The notes under the pieces were generated by a model that was not told the origin of the DNA, ran no database searches, and worked only from the letters and a program-made list of their open reading frames with translations. Shown one piece after another: positions 7,375 to 14,923 of a DNA stretch of 14,939 nucleotides. The DNA comes from Kocuria sp. (GTDB lineage Bacteria > Actinomycetota > Actinomycetes > Actinomycetales > Micrococcaceae). The position numbers and the translations under genes were made by a program. Location: the NCBI GenBank assembly GCA_030454085.1, contig JAKDJD010000049.1, forward strand, positions 1 to 14,939, written 5' to 3'. The number at the start of each line of letters is the position of its first letter. Position 1 is the first letter of the stretch.

Positions 7375-9036
7375 ATGTCTTCGATTTTCAACCTCCCGGA
7401 CGTCGGCGAAGGCCTGACGGAAGCAGAGATCCTGTCATGGAAGGTCGGCCCGGGAAGCCCGGTCCAGATCAATGACGTGCTGGTCGAGATCGAGACCGCG
7501 AAATCCGTGGTCGAGTTGCCTTCACCGTTCGCCGGCACCGTGGAGAAGATCATCGCCGAAGAGGGGGCCACGGTCGAAGTCGGTGCCCCACTGGTTTCCG
7601 TGACCGTTACGGCCTCGGCCGACGGCGCGGAACCCGAACCGGAAGCGGACACCACCGGGGCGGCGCCGGGACGGGACTTGCCCGCCGACGATGCCGACTC
7701 CACGACCACCGTTGCGGAGAAGGAAGCCGACAGCCTCGCTGCGCAGGCGGCTCCGGCCAAGGGCGACGCCGACAAGGCGGCCGCCTCCGGTAACACGTCC
7801 GAGGGCGAGGGATCCGACGAGCAGACGGCCGCGCTCGTGGGTTCGGGACCGAAGGCCGACCCCGTCAAGAGGCGGGCTCGTAAGCGACGGTCCTCCGGGG
7901 GCGCCGCACCGGGTGGCATCGAAGAGAGCGATCCCGTCCCGGGAAGTACCACCCAGCCGTCGGAGAAACTCCTGACCCAGATCCTGAACCGTGCGCCGCT
8001 TCAGGGCGGAACCTTTGGCTCAGGGATCGCGGAACGCGCCAGAAAGCTGGCAGAGGAAGGCCGTGGTGCGCTCAAGCGTTTCCCGGGCCGCGCCGCGGAC
8101 CAACCCATGGCGCAGGCGGAAGCGCACCGAACCGTCGGTTCGGAGCCGCCTCGTCGCCCCGCCCTGGCCAAGCCTCCCGTACGGAAAGCAGCCAAGGACC
8201 TCGGGATCGACCTCGCGGACGTGCCGGCCACCGGCTCCAACGGCCAAGTGACCCAGAAGGACTTGGTCAATTACGCCGCCCACGCGCAGGATGTCGAGAG
8301 CCACAAGCCCTCGAACTTCTGGGTCGAACAGGGCAGCCCGGCAGATCGGATCGAACGGGTTCCGGTCAAGGGCGTGCGCAAGGCGACGGCCAAGGCCATG
8401 GTCAAGTCCGCGTTCGAGGCACCGCACGTGTCGATCTTCGTGGACGTGGACGCTTCGCGCACCATGGAATTCGTCAAGAGGCTCAAATCCTCGCCGACCT
8501 TCGAGGGTGTCAAAGTCACGCCACTGCTGATCCTGGCCAAGGCCGTGATCTGGGCGACGGCACGGAACCCTCAGGTCAATTCGCAGTGGACGGATTCCGA
8601 GATCCTGATCAAGAGGTTCATCAACCTCGGCATCGCCGCGGCGACTCCGCGAGGCCTGATGGTCCCGAACATCAAGGACGCCCAGGACCTCTCCCTGCGC
8701 GAACTGGCCGTGGCCCTGAATGCGCTGACCAAGACGGCGCGTGAAGGAAAGACCCAGCCCGGCGACATGTCTGGTGGAACGCTGACCATCACGAACATCG
8801 GCGCCCTCGGCATAGACACGGGCACCCCCATCATCAACCCCGGGGAAGCAGCAATCCTCGCGTTCGGCACCATCAAACAGAAGCCCTGGGTCGTCGACGG
8901 CGAAGTCATCCCCCGGTGGGTCACCACGCTGGGAGGGTCTTTCGACCACCGCATCGTCGACGGCGACCTTTCGGCCAGGTTCATGGCCGATGTGGCCTCC
9001 GTCCTCGAGGAGCCCGCGCTCCTGCTGGACATGTAG
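7375..9036 (+). CDS. Dihydrolipoamide acyltransferase (E2) of the oxoacid dehydrogenase
   Basis: The E2 core that moves the acyl group from E1 to CoA. 553 residues. One lipoyl domain (1-80) with lipoylation Lys43 in ETAKS; a long acidic Ala/Pro/Asp linker (about 80-160); a basic patch KRRARKRR (165-172); a helical insert (about 195-255); a peripheral subunit-binding domain (262-300, [16 protein letters not shown]...[12 protein letters not shown]); and the catalytic acyltransferase domain (325-553) with DHRIVDG, His525 and Asp529. A single lipoyl domain and this catalytic motif are typical of branched-chain and PDH E2. AGGAG lies about six bases before the ATG, 24 bases after E1 beta. Last gene of the group. 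E3 (lipoamide dehydrogenase) is absent here, as is common when it is shared between complexes. Confidence 0.95.
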   Translation: MSSIFNLPDVGEGLTEAEILSWKVGPGSPVQINDVLVEIETAKSVVELPSPFAGTVEKIIAEEGATVEVGAPLVSVTVTASADGAEPEPEADTTGAAPGRDLPADDADSTTTVAEKEADSLAAQAAPAKGDADKAAASGNTSEGEGSDEQTAALVGSGPKADPVKRRARKRRSSGGAAPGGIEESDPVPGSTTQPSEKLLTQILNRAPLQGGTFGSGIAERARKLAEEGRGALKRFPGRAADQPMAQAEAHRTVGSEPPRRPALAKPPVRKAAKDLGIDLADVPATGSNGQVTQKDLVNYAAHAQDVESHKPSNFWVEQGSPADRIERVPVKGVRKATAKAMVKSAFEAPHVSIFVDVDASRTMEFVKRLKSSPTFEGVKVTPLLILAKAVIWATARNPQVNSQWTDSEILIKRFINLGIAAATPRGLMVPNIKDAQDLSLRELAVALNALTKTAREGKTQPGDMSGGTLTITNIGALGIDTGTPIINPGEAAILAFGTIKQKPWVVDGEVIPRWVTTLGGSFDHRIVDGDLSARFMADVASVLEEPALLLDM

Positions 9037-9061
9037 GCAAACCCTGGCGGCCCTTCACCAT

Positions 9062-9104
9062 TGGTGGCCGTGTCCGTTGCCCAGGAGGGCGGCAGCGGCC
9101 ACCA
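9062..9104 (+). terminator. Candidate terminator hairpin after the E2 gene
   Basis: Perfect 9-base arms, 9062-9070 and 9096-9104, enclose an inner stem (9077-9082 with 9087-9092, four Watson-Crick and two G-U pairs, four-base loop). It lies 25 bases after the E2 stop, between convergent genes. There is no T-run, as is common in high-GC bacteria, so it could be a terminator, an RNA-stabilising structure or both. Confidence 0.5.
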
Positions 9105-9184
9105 GCGGAGGGCCTAAGAGGGCGCAGTCGTACCCGCAGGACCCAGCCGCCGCCAGAGGCGCCCCGAGACCAGCGCGCCTACAC

Positions 9185-9210
9185 TTGAGGCCCCGCGATC
9201 GAGGCCTCGA
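9185..9210. terminator. Second inverted repeat between convergent genes
   Basis: Arms 9185-9192 and 9203-9210 pair over eight bases (one G-U) with a ten-base loop. The right part also forms a perfect 12-base palindrome, TCGAGGCCTCGA (9199-9210). It lies 13 bases past the stop of the leftward membrane gene, so it could help end that transcript. No T-run; weak evidence. Confidence 0.3.
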
Positions 9211-9222
9211 CTCTTCGTGGGT

Positions 9223-10254
9223 TCAGCGCCCCTCGAAGCCCCAACGGTCGACGCTCCGGTGGAACCGTGTTCCCCAGAGCCCACCGAGGATCGCGCCGAG
9301 AAGCCCGATCACGAGCACGCAGACCGCCGCGACCAGCCCCCACACGAAAGAGGGGCCGCCCAGGGACTGGACCGAGCCGAGCGGAAGGCTCTCGCCCATC
9401 CTGTCCGCGAAGAACAAGGTCAGCACGGTGGTGACGGCTGTGCCCATGAGCTGCCACAGCCACACGGCCACGCCCTGTTTGGCGCCGGAGAAGCGTCCGG
9501 ACCGGCCCGCCGCGTAACCGCCGACGACGTAGGACACGAAGAACACGACGCCGAAGACGCCGCACCACAACGCCCCGGGCCCCGAACCATCGGCCAGGTC
9601 CCTCACCGAATTCCCCAAGTGCATCGGCAGGTCCGACGCGCCCGCAATGGGGGCGAGGACACCGAGCGCCCACGTCAGGAAGCCGACCAACGCCGTCGCG
9701 ACGAGCCACCCGAGCAGACCGGGAAGTAGCTGCAGCCGTCCGTACTCCGCCTTCTGCCGTCTGATGACCATGCCGCGCAGGTCGGAGCCGGACGGTGCCG
9801 GGGCTTGGCCCGCAGGACCGTTGGCGTAGCCGGGCCTTCCTGCTGGCGCTTCGGGGGCGTCCTCCGGCGACGTCGGCCGGAAGCTGCGGGGTCCCCCGGT
9901 GCGTTCGGTCTCTTCGTCGTACTCAAGGCCCGAACGCTTCTGCGCGCTCGGGGCAGAAGAACCTTCGCCGTAGGACGGCAGCGGCCGGGTAGCATTCGAG
10001 TCCTGCGTCGCGGACCCCCAGGACCCGTGGTCCAGGACCTGCGTGCGTTGGTCCGAGGCGGACAGGATGTCCGTGCGGTCGTCGAGGACTTCCGTCCTGC
10101 CTCCGTCCAAGACTTCGGTACGGTCTTCATCGAGTCCGTGTGCTCCACGATCGTCGAGCACTTCGGTCGCGTCCCCGTCCAGAGGCATCGTTCGATTCGC
10201 GGCCGAATCCTCGCCGTACGGGTCCTCCCAGGGTTCCGTTGGTCGTTGCGTCAT
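9223..10254 (-). CDS. Four-span membrane protein with T-x-x-L repeat tail, unknown function
   Basis: 343 residues in two parts. Residues 1-170 are polar, Asp/Gly/Pro-rich and probably disordered and cytosolic; they hold seven T-x-x-L repeats (Thr22, 30, 46, 54, 61, 71, 89), five of them T-x-x-L-D and three exactly TEVLD. Residues 173-330 hold four hydrophobic spans (about 175-203, 228-250, 262-284, 303-328) with Gly-rich faces; the basic run before span 1 (RRQKAEYGR) suggests the N-terminus stays inside. I do not recognise a named family. The repeats look like serine/threonine-kinase phospho-sites or FHA docking sites, which is inference. A GAGGAG ribosome site precedes the ATG, and the ATG overlaps the acetyltransferase stop (ATGA), so the two are coupled. 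Confidence 0.85.
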   Translation of the reverse strand: MTQRPTEPWEDPYGEDSAANRTMPLDGDATEVLDDRGAHGLDEDRTEVLDGGRTEVLDDRTDILSASDQRTQVLDHGSWGSATQDSNATRPLPSYGEGSSAPSAQKRSGLEYDEETERTGGPRSFRPTSPEDAPEAPAGRPGYANGPAGQAPAPSGSDLRGMVIRRQKAEYGRLQLLPGLLGWLVATALVGFLTWALGVLAPIAGASDLPMHLGNSVRDLADGSGPGALWCGVFGVVFFVSYVVGGYAAGRSGRFSGAKQGVAVWLWQLMGTAVTTVLTLFFADRMGESLPLGSVQSLGGPSFVWGLVAAVCVLVIGLLGAILGGLWGTRFHRSVDRWGFEGR

Positions 10255-10982
10255 GAAAGCTCCTCGCTCGTCCTCGTGCGGTCGTTCTCCCTAGGATGCG
10301 ATTCCTTTGCGATCTGTTGTCGGTATTCCTCGGGGAAGTTCTCGACAGCATACTGGCCTGAGCGCTCGTCCGGGTGCAGGGTCCTGACCACCTTCGCTGG
10401 CGATCCGACCGCCACGGACAAGGGCGGAACGTCCTTGCTGACCACCGAACCCGCGCCGATCACGGAGTCGTGACCGACGGTGACTCCGGGAAGAACAATG
10501 GCCCCGCCTCCCAGCCAAACATTGTCCTCGATCGTGATGGGGTAGCCGCCTTCCCAACCCCGGGCGCGGTCGACGGGGTTCAGCGGGTGGGTCGGACCCA
10601 GCATCTGCACGTGGGGCCCGATCTGGACGTCGTTGCCGATCCGGACTTCGCAGACATCGAGGATCGTGAGGCCGAAGTTCGCGAAGAGCCTGTCGCCGAT
10701 GTGGATGTTGTACCCGTAGTCGACGTAGAACGGGGGTCGGATGCGAACTTCCTCGCCCATGCTGCCCAGGAGGTTTCCGAGGACCTCTTGGGCAGCGGGG
10801 TCGCCGTCCAGGTCCAGGCGCCGGTATCGATCCGTCATGCGCGCCGCTTCGGCCGACGTCCGGTACGTGCCGGAAGCCTCGTTGTTGGTCTCGTTCGCCG
10901 TCCCCGATCCGTGGTACGGGAGCCCGGCGTGCATGCGTTCCCGCATGGTCAGGTCGTCCTGGCTGTTCACGGTCTCATTCAT
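10251..10982 (-). CDS. Maltose/galactoside-type O-acetyltransferase (hexapeptide repeat)
   Basis: 243 residues, a left-handed beta-helix acetyltransferase of the Maa/LacA/NodL group, which moves acetyl from acetyl-CoA to a sugar hydroxyl. The family opening MRERMHAGLPY (13-23), then after an insert the TDRYRRLD helix, PPFYVDYGYNIHIGD (83-97), the catalytic-His block GPTHPLNP (His132), and hexapeptide turns IEDNVWLGGGAIVLPGVTVG and VIGAGSVVSKDVP are clear. Compared with typical 185-200-residue members it has extra N-terminal residues, a Gly/Asn/Thr-rich insert at about 24-42 and a charged C-terminal tail after 205. Substrate unknown; maltose and glucose are only family precedents. It lies between the 47-residue membrane gene and the repeat-tail membrane gene, probably in one transcript, which may mean envelope or extracellular glycan work. 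Confidence 0.92.
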   Translation of the reverse strand: MNETVNSQDDLTMRERMHAGLPYHGSGTANETNNEASGTYRTSAEAARMTDRYRRLDLDGDPAAQEVLGNLLGSMGEEVRIRPPFYVDYGYNIHIGDRLFANFGLTILDVCEVRIGNDVQIGPHVQMLGPTHPLNPVDRARGWEGGYPITIEDNVWLGGGAIVLPGVTVGHDSVIGAGSVVSKDVPPLSVAVGSPAKVVRTLHPDERSGQYAVENFPEEYRQQIAKESHPRENDRTRTSEELS

Positions 10983-11046
10983 TCGGTCGAACCTTTCCCG
11001 GCCGCACGAGGTGCGCCCGAGTGGGGAAGGGGCAATGGAGCGGCGC

Positions 11047-11190
11047 TCAGGAGAAGATCGCGACGAGTCCGATGACGATCACCCCGACCAGCACGGCGAT
11101 GCCGACGCCGATCAGCATCCTCTTGTTGATCTCTCTCAGTACCTCGCGAACTTCTTCTTCCGTCCATTGTGATTTGCGGCGTGCACTCAT
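11047..11190 (-). CDS. 47-residue single-span membrane protein
   Basis: A small reading frame beginning ATG at 11190 and ending TGA at 11047. It encodes MSARRKSQWTEEEVREVLRE (1-20), a charged and probably amphipathic helix, then INKR and an unbroken hydrophobic span from about residue 25 to 46 (MLIGVGIAVLVGVIVIGL...), ending in Ser. The basic residues before the span predict N-inside, so it would be tail-anchored. The sharp split between charged helix and span, with no frame breaks, argues for a real gene even though no family is recognised. There is no clear ribosome site; AATACT (minus strand, at 11203-11198) ends seven bases before the ATG, so it could be leaderless. It is 64 bases upstream of the acetyltransferase and divergent from the acyl-CoA synthetase. 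Confidence 0.72.
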   Translation of the reverse strand: MSARRKSQWTEEEVREVLREINKRMLIGVGIAVLVGVIVIGLVAIFS

Positions 11191-11237
11191 GATGGCCAGT
11201 ATTCCAGGTCAGAAGGCGGCATGGCAGAATCTCGTAC

Positions 11238-12944
11238 ATGGCAGAACCTCAGGAGCAGGCCCACGAGCCCCAGACGATGCAGCGGCCGTGGCTCAAGAAC
11301 TACAACTCGTGCACCTCCGCAACTCTCGATCTCCCGGAAACCTCTCTGGTCCACGTCCTGGAGAAATCCGTGAAGGAGGCCGGAAACCGTACGGCCCTGG
11401 AATTCTTCGGTGCGACCACGAGCTACACGAACCTCGGAGACCAGGTCTCACGCGTGGCCGAAGGGTTGCGGCTCATGGGAGTTCAGGCCGGTGACCGTGT
11501 CGCGCTGATCCTGCCCAATTGCCCGCAACACGTCGTCGCCTTCTACGCGACGCTGAGGTTGGGCGCCGTCGTCGTCGAGCACAACCCCCTGTACACGGAG
11601 GGCGAGCTCCGCCACCAATTCGAGGACCACGGGGCGAAGGTCGCGTTCGTCTGGGACAAGATCGCGGACAAGATCACGAATCAGCCCGATGACCTGCGCC
11701 CGCGCGAGATTGTTTCCGTCAACCTGATCGAGGCCATGCCCGGTCGCCTCCGGCTTGCTCTCAAACTGCCCCTCAAAAAATCCCGTGCGTCCCGCGGGAA
11801 GCTGTCGGGTTCGGCCCCGCGCACCACACCGTGGAAGACCTTCCTCAAGAACGATCCGATCGCAGAGGACCACCACCGGCCCACCGCCCACGACACGGCG
11901 CTTCTTCTTTACACATCCGGGACCTCTGGGGATCCCAAGGGTGTGATGCTGACCCACCGGAATCTGGAGTCCAATGCCCGCATGGGGGAGGAATGGATCA
12001 GCCCGGACGACGACGAGGTCATCTACGGTCTCCTGCCGCTCTTCCACGCCTACGGCATGACTCTCGGCCTGGGTATTGCCATCGCGGTGCGTGCCAAGCT
12101 CGTGCTGTTCCCGACCGTGGACCTGGACCTGGTGTTCGCCGCCCTGAAGAAGTCCAAGCCCACAATCCTCCCGGCCGTGCCCCCGGTGTACCAACGCATG
12201 CTGGACATGGCCAACGAGAAAGGGACAGACCTGTCCGGGATCCGCTACTCGGTCTCCGGGGCCATGAATCTGCCGCCCCAGCTCGTCGCGGACTGGGAAG
12301 CGAAGACGGGCGGATACCTGGTCGAAGGCTATGGCCTGACGGAGTGCGCACCGCTCGTGGCGTGCAACCCACTCAACGACACCCGCCGGACCGGATCGAT
12401 CGGTACCCCTTTCCCATCGACCGAGATCCGCATCGTCGACCCGGAATCGATCCAGGACGTCGCCCATGGGGAATCGGGGGAGCTGTGGGTCAAGGGCCCG
12501 CAGAGGTTCCGCGGCTACTGGAAAAACGAAGAATCCACCCGCTTGACCGTCACGGAGGACGGCTGGTTGCGGACCGGCGACGTCGTGACCATGGATGAGG
12601 ACGGCTTCCTGTTCGTCGTCGACCGTCTCAAAGAAATCATCATCACTGGTGGGTTCAATGTGGCACCGAGCGAGGTCGAGACAGCCCTGAAGACTTTCGA
12701 CACGGTCAAGGACGCCGCCGTGGTGGGCATCCCGGCCGACGGCGGAGGCGAAGAAGTCGTCGCGGCCGTCATCATGGCGCCCGGACACGCCCTCGACGTC
12801 GATGCGTTGCGTCAGCACTGCTACACCAAGGTGACCCGCTACAAGGTTCCCCGGCGCATCGTCGAGGTCGAGGACTTCCCGCGCTCGATGCTCGGCAAGA
12901 CCCTGCGGCGGGAAGTCAGGCAGCTGGTCCTGGACAGGCTCTGA
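11238..12944 (+). CDS. fadD: Long-chain fatty acid-CoA ligase
   Basis: An ANL-superfamily adenylating enzyme that activates fatty acids to acyl-AMP and then acyl-CoA. 568 residues, normal length. Present: A3 loop YTSGTSGDPKGV (225-236), A4/A5 region with YGLTECAPLV (365-374), A7 GWLRTGDVV with Asp448, hinge DRLKEIIITGGFN (462-474) and the C-terminal catalytic lysine Lys554 in MLGKTL. The NCPQHVVAFYATLRLGAVVVEHNPLYT block is typical of actinobacterial long-chain ligases. The chain-length preference cannot be read. No good ribosome site lies before ATG 11238; AGAAGG at 11211-11216 is better placed for an out-of-frame ATG at 11221. Translation may be leaderless, or start at an internal ATG (11277). 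It is divergent from the 47-residue gene and ends at a strong terminator. Confidence 0.94.
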   Translation: MAEPQEQAHEPQTMQRPWLKNYNSCTSATLDLPETSLVHVLEKSVKEAGNRTALEFFGATTSYTNLGDQVSRVAEGLRLMGVQAGDRVALILPNCPQHVVAFYATLRLGAVVVEHNPLYTEGELRHQFEDHGAKVAFVWDKIADKITNQPDDLRPREIVSVNLIEAMPGRLRLALKLPLKKSRASRGKLSGSAPRTTPWKTFLKNDPIAEDHHRPTAHDTALLLYTSGTSGDPKGVMLTHRNLESNARMGEEWISPDDDEVIYGLLPLFHAYGMTLGLGIAIAVRAKLVLFPTVDLDLVFAALKKSKPTILPAVPPVYQRMLDMANEKGTDLSGIRYSVSGAMNLPPQLVADWEAKTGGYLVEGYGLTECAPLVACNPLNDTRRTGSIGTPFPSTEIRIVDPESIQDVAHGESGELWVKGPQRFRGYWKNEESTRLTVTEDGWLRTGDVVTMDEDGFLFVVDRLKEIIITGGFNVAPSEVETALKTFDTVKDAAVVGIPADGGGEEVVAAVIMAPGHALDVDALRQHCYTKVTRYKVPRRIVEVEDFPRSMLGKTLRREVRQLVLDRL

Positions 12945-12968
12945 TCCGGTGGCAGACGCCCGGAATGG

Positions 12969-13014
12969 AATGAGGCCCGCAGCACCTTCCTCGGGAAGTG
13001 CTGCGGGCCTCATT
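12969..13014. terminator. Strong bidirectional terminator hairpin
   Basis: Arms 12969-12990 and 12994-13014 pair along almost their full length with a single bulged base and a three-base TCG loop, giving a stem of about 21 pairs flanked by AAT/ATT. It lies between the convergent acyl-CoA synthetase and metI, 25 and 29 bases from their stops, so it can serve both. The short T content after the stem is weak on both strands, but the stem is very stable. Confidence 0.85.
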
Positions 13015-13042
13015 CTGTGGCGGAGGGCGTCCCCTGGTAGAT

Positions 13043-13753
13043 CTATCGGCGCATGATCTTGCGGGCGAGCCAGTTGCCGAAGAGCTGCACGAACTGGACC
13101 ATCACGATGATGATCAGCACGGACGCCATCGTGATGTCCCAGTTGAACCGCTGGTACCCCTTGGACAGGGCGTAGTCACCGAGTCCGCCGGCACCGATGT
13201 AACCGGCCATGGCGGACATGTCCACGACGCCGATCAGCAGGAACGTGTAGCCCAGCACGAGGGGGCCGAGAGCTTCCGGAAGAATCACCGAGTACATGAT
13301 GCGCGTCTTGGATGCGCCCATGGCCCTGGCCGCCTCGATCACACCGGGGTCGATCGAGACGAGGTTCTGCTCGACGATGCGGGCCACCGCGAAGACGGCC
13401 GCGACGACCATGCCGAAGACCGCGGCCTTCATTTCGATGGTCGTCCCGATCGTGGCCAGCATGACCGGACCCAGCGCGACCAGCAGGATGATGAAGGGGA
13501 TCGGGCGAACGAAATTGACCACGAGGTTCAGCACGAAATTCAACGGCCGATTCTGGAGAATGTTGCCGCGCCGGGTCGTGTACAGAAGCAGCCCGATCAG
13601 GAAGCCTCCGATGCCGGCGATGACCATCGTGATGGCGACCATCTGGATGGTCTCGAGCGTGGCCTGGACCAGGTCCGGGCGGACTTCCGCCCAGTCGGTC
13701 TTGGGCTTCGCCTCGAGCGTGGCCGCGATGAGGGAGTGGGAATTCAGCGTCAT
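13043..13753 (-). CDS. metI: Methionine ABC transporter permease
   Basis: The inner-membrane channel of the D/L-methionine importer MetNIQ. 236 residues, near the usual 217 plus a polar start. Five hydrophobic spans at about 36-58, 73-98, 109-126, 165-188 and 208-227. The EAA loop that docks on the ATPase is EAARAMGASKTRIMYSVILPEA (140-161). The segments NFVRPIPFIILLVAL and GVVDMSAMAGYIGAGGLGDYA are characteristic of MetI. Its ATG overlaps the metN stop by one base (TGATG), so expression is coupled. The gene ends at the bidirectional terminator, so no metQ follows it on this side. Confidence 0.96.
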   Translation of the reverse strand: MTLNSHSLIAATLEAKPKTDWAEVRPDLVQATLETIQMVAITMVIAGIGGFLIGLLLYTTRRGNILQNRPLNFVLNLVVNFVRPIPFIILLVALGPVMLATIGTTIEMKAAVFGMVVAAVFAVARIVEQNLVSIDPGVIEAARAMGASKTRIMYSVILPEALGPLVLGYTFLLIGVVDMSAMAGYIGAGGLGDYALSKGYQRFNWDITMASVLIIIVMVQFVQLFGNWLARKIMRR

Positions 13754-14811
13754 CAGGCGCGCACCTCCTGGACGTTGGTCACGAGTTTGAGCTGTTCGAC
13801 GGCGGCGTCCACGGCGGAGATTTCGCCCAGCAGCTCGAGAGTGAGTTTGCCGTAGGTGCGGCCCTGAAGGGTTTCGAGCCCGCCTTCGACAATGTTGAAA
13901 CGCACCTTGCGGTCACCGAGTTTCGACAGGACGTTGCCGAGATCGGTCTGGTCCGTGACCTCGACGCTGACGAGGTACCCCTTGTGCCGTTCGATCAGTT
14001 CCGCCGCCCGGTCGCCCGACGGTGTGGGTTTGACCGTGGTCGAGACGAAGCGGCGTGCCGGGGCGGTCTGCGGGTTCGAGAAGACGTCGTAGACGTTTCC
14101 CTCCTCCACGACCTTCCCGTTCTCCATGACTGCCACCCGATCGGCGATGGATGCGACCACGTCCATTTCGTGCGTGATCACGACGACCGTGATCCCGAGT
14201 TCGTCATTGACCTTCTTGAGCAGTCCCAGGACTTCCTCGGTGGTCTCCGGGTCCAAGGCGGACGTCGACTCGTCGGCGAGCAGGAGTGACGGCTCGTTCG
14301 CGAGCGAACGAGCGATGCCGACCCTCTGCTTCTGACCGCCCGAGAGCTGTTCGGGATAGCTTTTGGCCCGTGAACCCAACCCCACGAATTCCAGCAGTTC
14401 CTGGACCCGTTTCCTGCGCCGGGCAGCAGGCCACCCGGCGACCTTGAGCGGGAACTCGACATTGCCGGCGACCGTCTTGGAATTCATCAGATTGAACTGT
14501 TGGAAGATCATGCCGATGTTCGTTCGGGCCTTGCGCAACTCGGGTTCTTTGGCTCCCGAGATCGTGGTGTCCTCCACGGTCAGGGTCCCGGATGTTGTCG
14601 ATTCCAGGCCGTTGATCAGGCGGACCAGGGTGGACTTCCCCGCCCCCGAATAGCCGATAATCGCGTAGATCTGTCCTCGTCCGATCCTGAGCGAGACGTC
14701 GTCCACGGCTCTGACGGGGGTCTTCCCGGTCCTGAACACTTTGGTGACGTGATCGAGGACCACCATGTCCGAGGAGTGCGCCTCGGACACGGGACTCGTG
14801 TGCTCGGTCAT
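13753..14811 (-). CDS. metN: Methionine ABC transporter ATP-binding protein
   Basis: The ATPase of the methionine importer. 352 residues. Walker A GYSGAGKS (53-60), Q-loop near FQQFNLM, signature LSGGQKQR (156-163), Walker B LLLADE (176-181), and switch His214 in THEMDVV. A C-terminal NIL domain (about 275-350), which binds methionine and inhibits transport in the E. coli complex, is present, so feedback control is likely. The ATG at 14811 follows AAGGAAA by a normal distance. The first 17 residues are a polar extension. Gene order suggests metQ-metN-metI with metQ further right, outside the window. I see no recognisable SAM-responsive RNA in the 128 bases upstream, but that stretch is G-homopolymer-rich. 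Confidence 0.97.
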   Translation of the reverse strand: MTEHTSPVSEAHSSDMVVLDHVTKVFRTGKTPVRAVDDVSLRIGRGQIYAIIGYSGAGKSTLVRLINGLESTTSGTLTVEDTTISGAKEPELRKARTNIGMIFQQFNLMNSKTVAGNVEFPLKVAGWPAARRRKRVQELLEFVGLGSRAKSYPEQLSGGQKQRVGIARSLANEPSLLLADESTSALDPETTEEVLGLLKKVNDELGITVVVITHEMDVVASIADRVAVMENGKVVEEGNVYDVFSNPQTAPARRFVSTTVKPTPSGDRAAELIERHKGYLVSVEVTDQTDLGNVLSKLGDRKVRFNIVEGGLETLQGRTYGKLTLELLGEISAVDAAVEQLKLVTNVQEVRA

Positions 14812-14885
14812 GTGCTTTCCTTGCTTGTCGGTGGTTTCGGCCTGCGTGGTTGCGGTGCCGTGAGCGCGTTCGACGGCCGGAGGGA

Positions 14886-14923
14886 GGGGGGGGGCGTGGC
14901 CGGGGGGGGCCGCGGGGGGGGGG
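14886..14923 (+). repeat. G-homopolymer-rich end of the window
   Basis: Runs of nine G (14886-14894), eight G (14902-14909) and ten G (14914-14923), followed by two runs of four. No stop codon or gene end is visible on the minus strand between this point and metN. It resembles either a real G-quadruplex-capable stretch or sequencing artefact at a contig end. Confidence 0.6.

Noticed and set aside
10979..11239. An 86-codon leftward frame overlapping the 47-residue gene
   Set aside because: Arg/Asp-rich product with no pattern; the other frame of the same strand gives a clean amphipathic helix plus membrane span and is preferred.
11448..13013. A 521-codon frame opposite the acyl-CoA synthetase
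   Set aside because: Antisense shadow of a motif-complete gene, and it runs through the terminator hairpin; no recognisable motif.
14812..14885. SAM-responsive riboswitch before metN
   Set aside because: I looked for paired stems with a conserved core and found nothing convincing; metN also seems to be an internal gene of a longer transcript.
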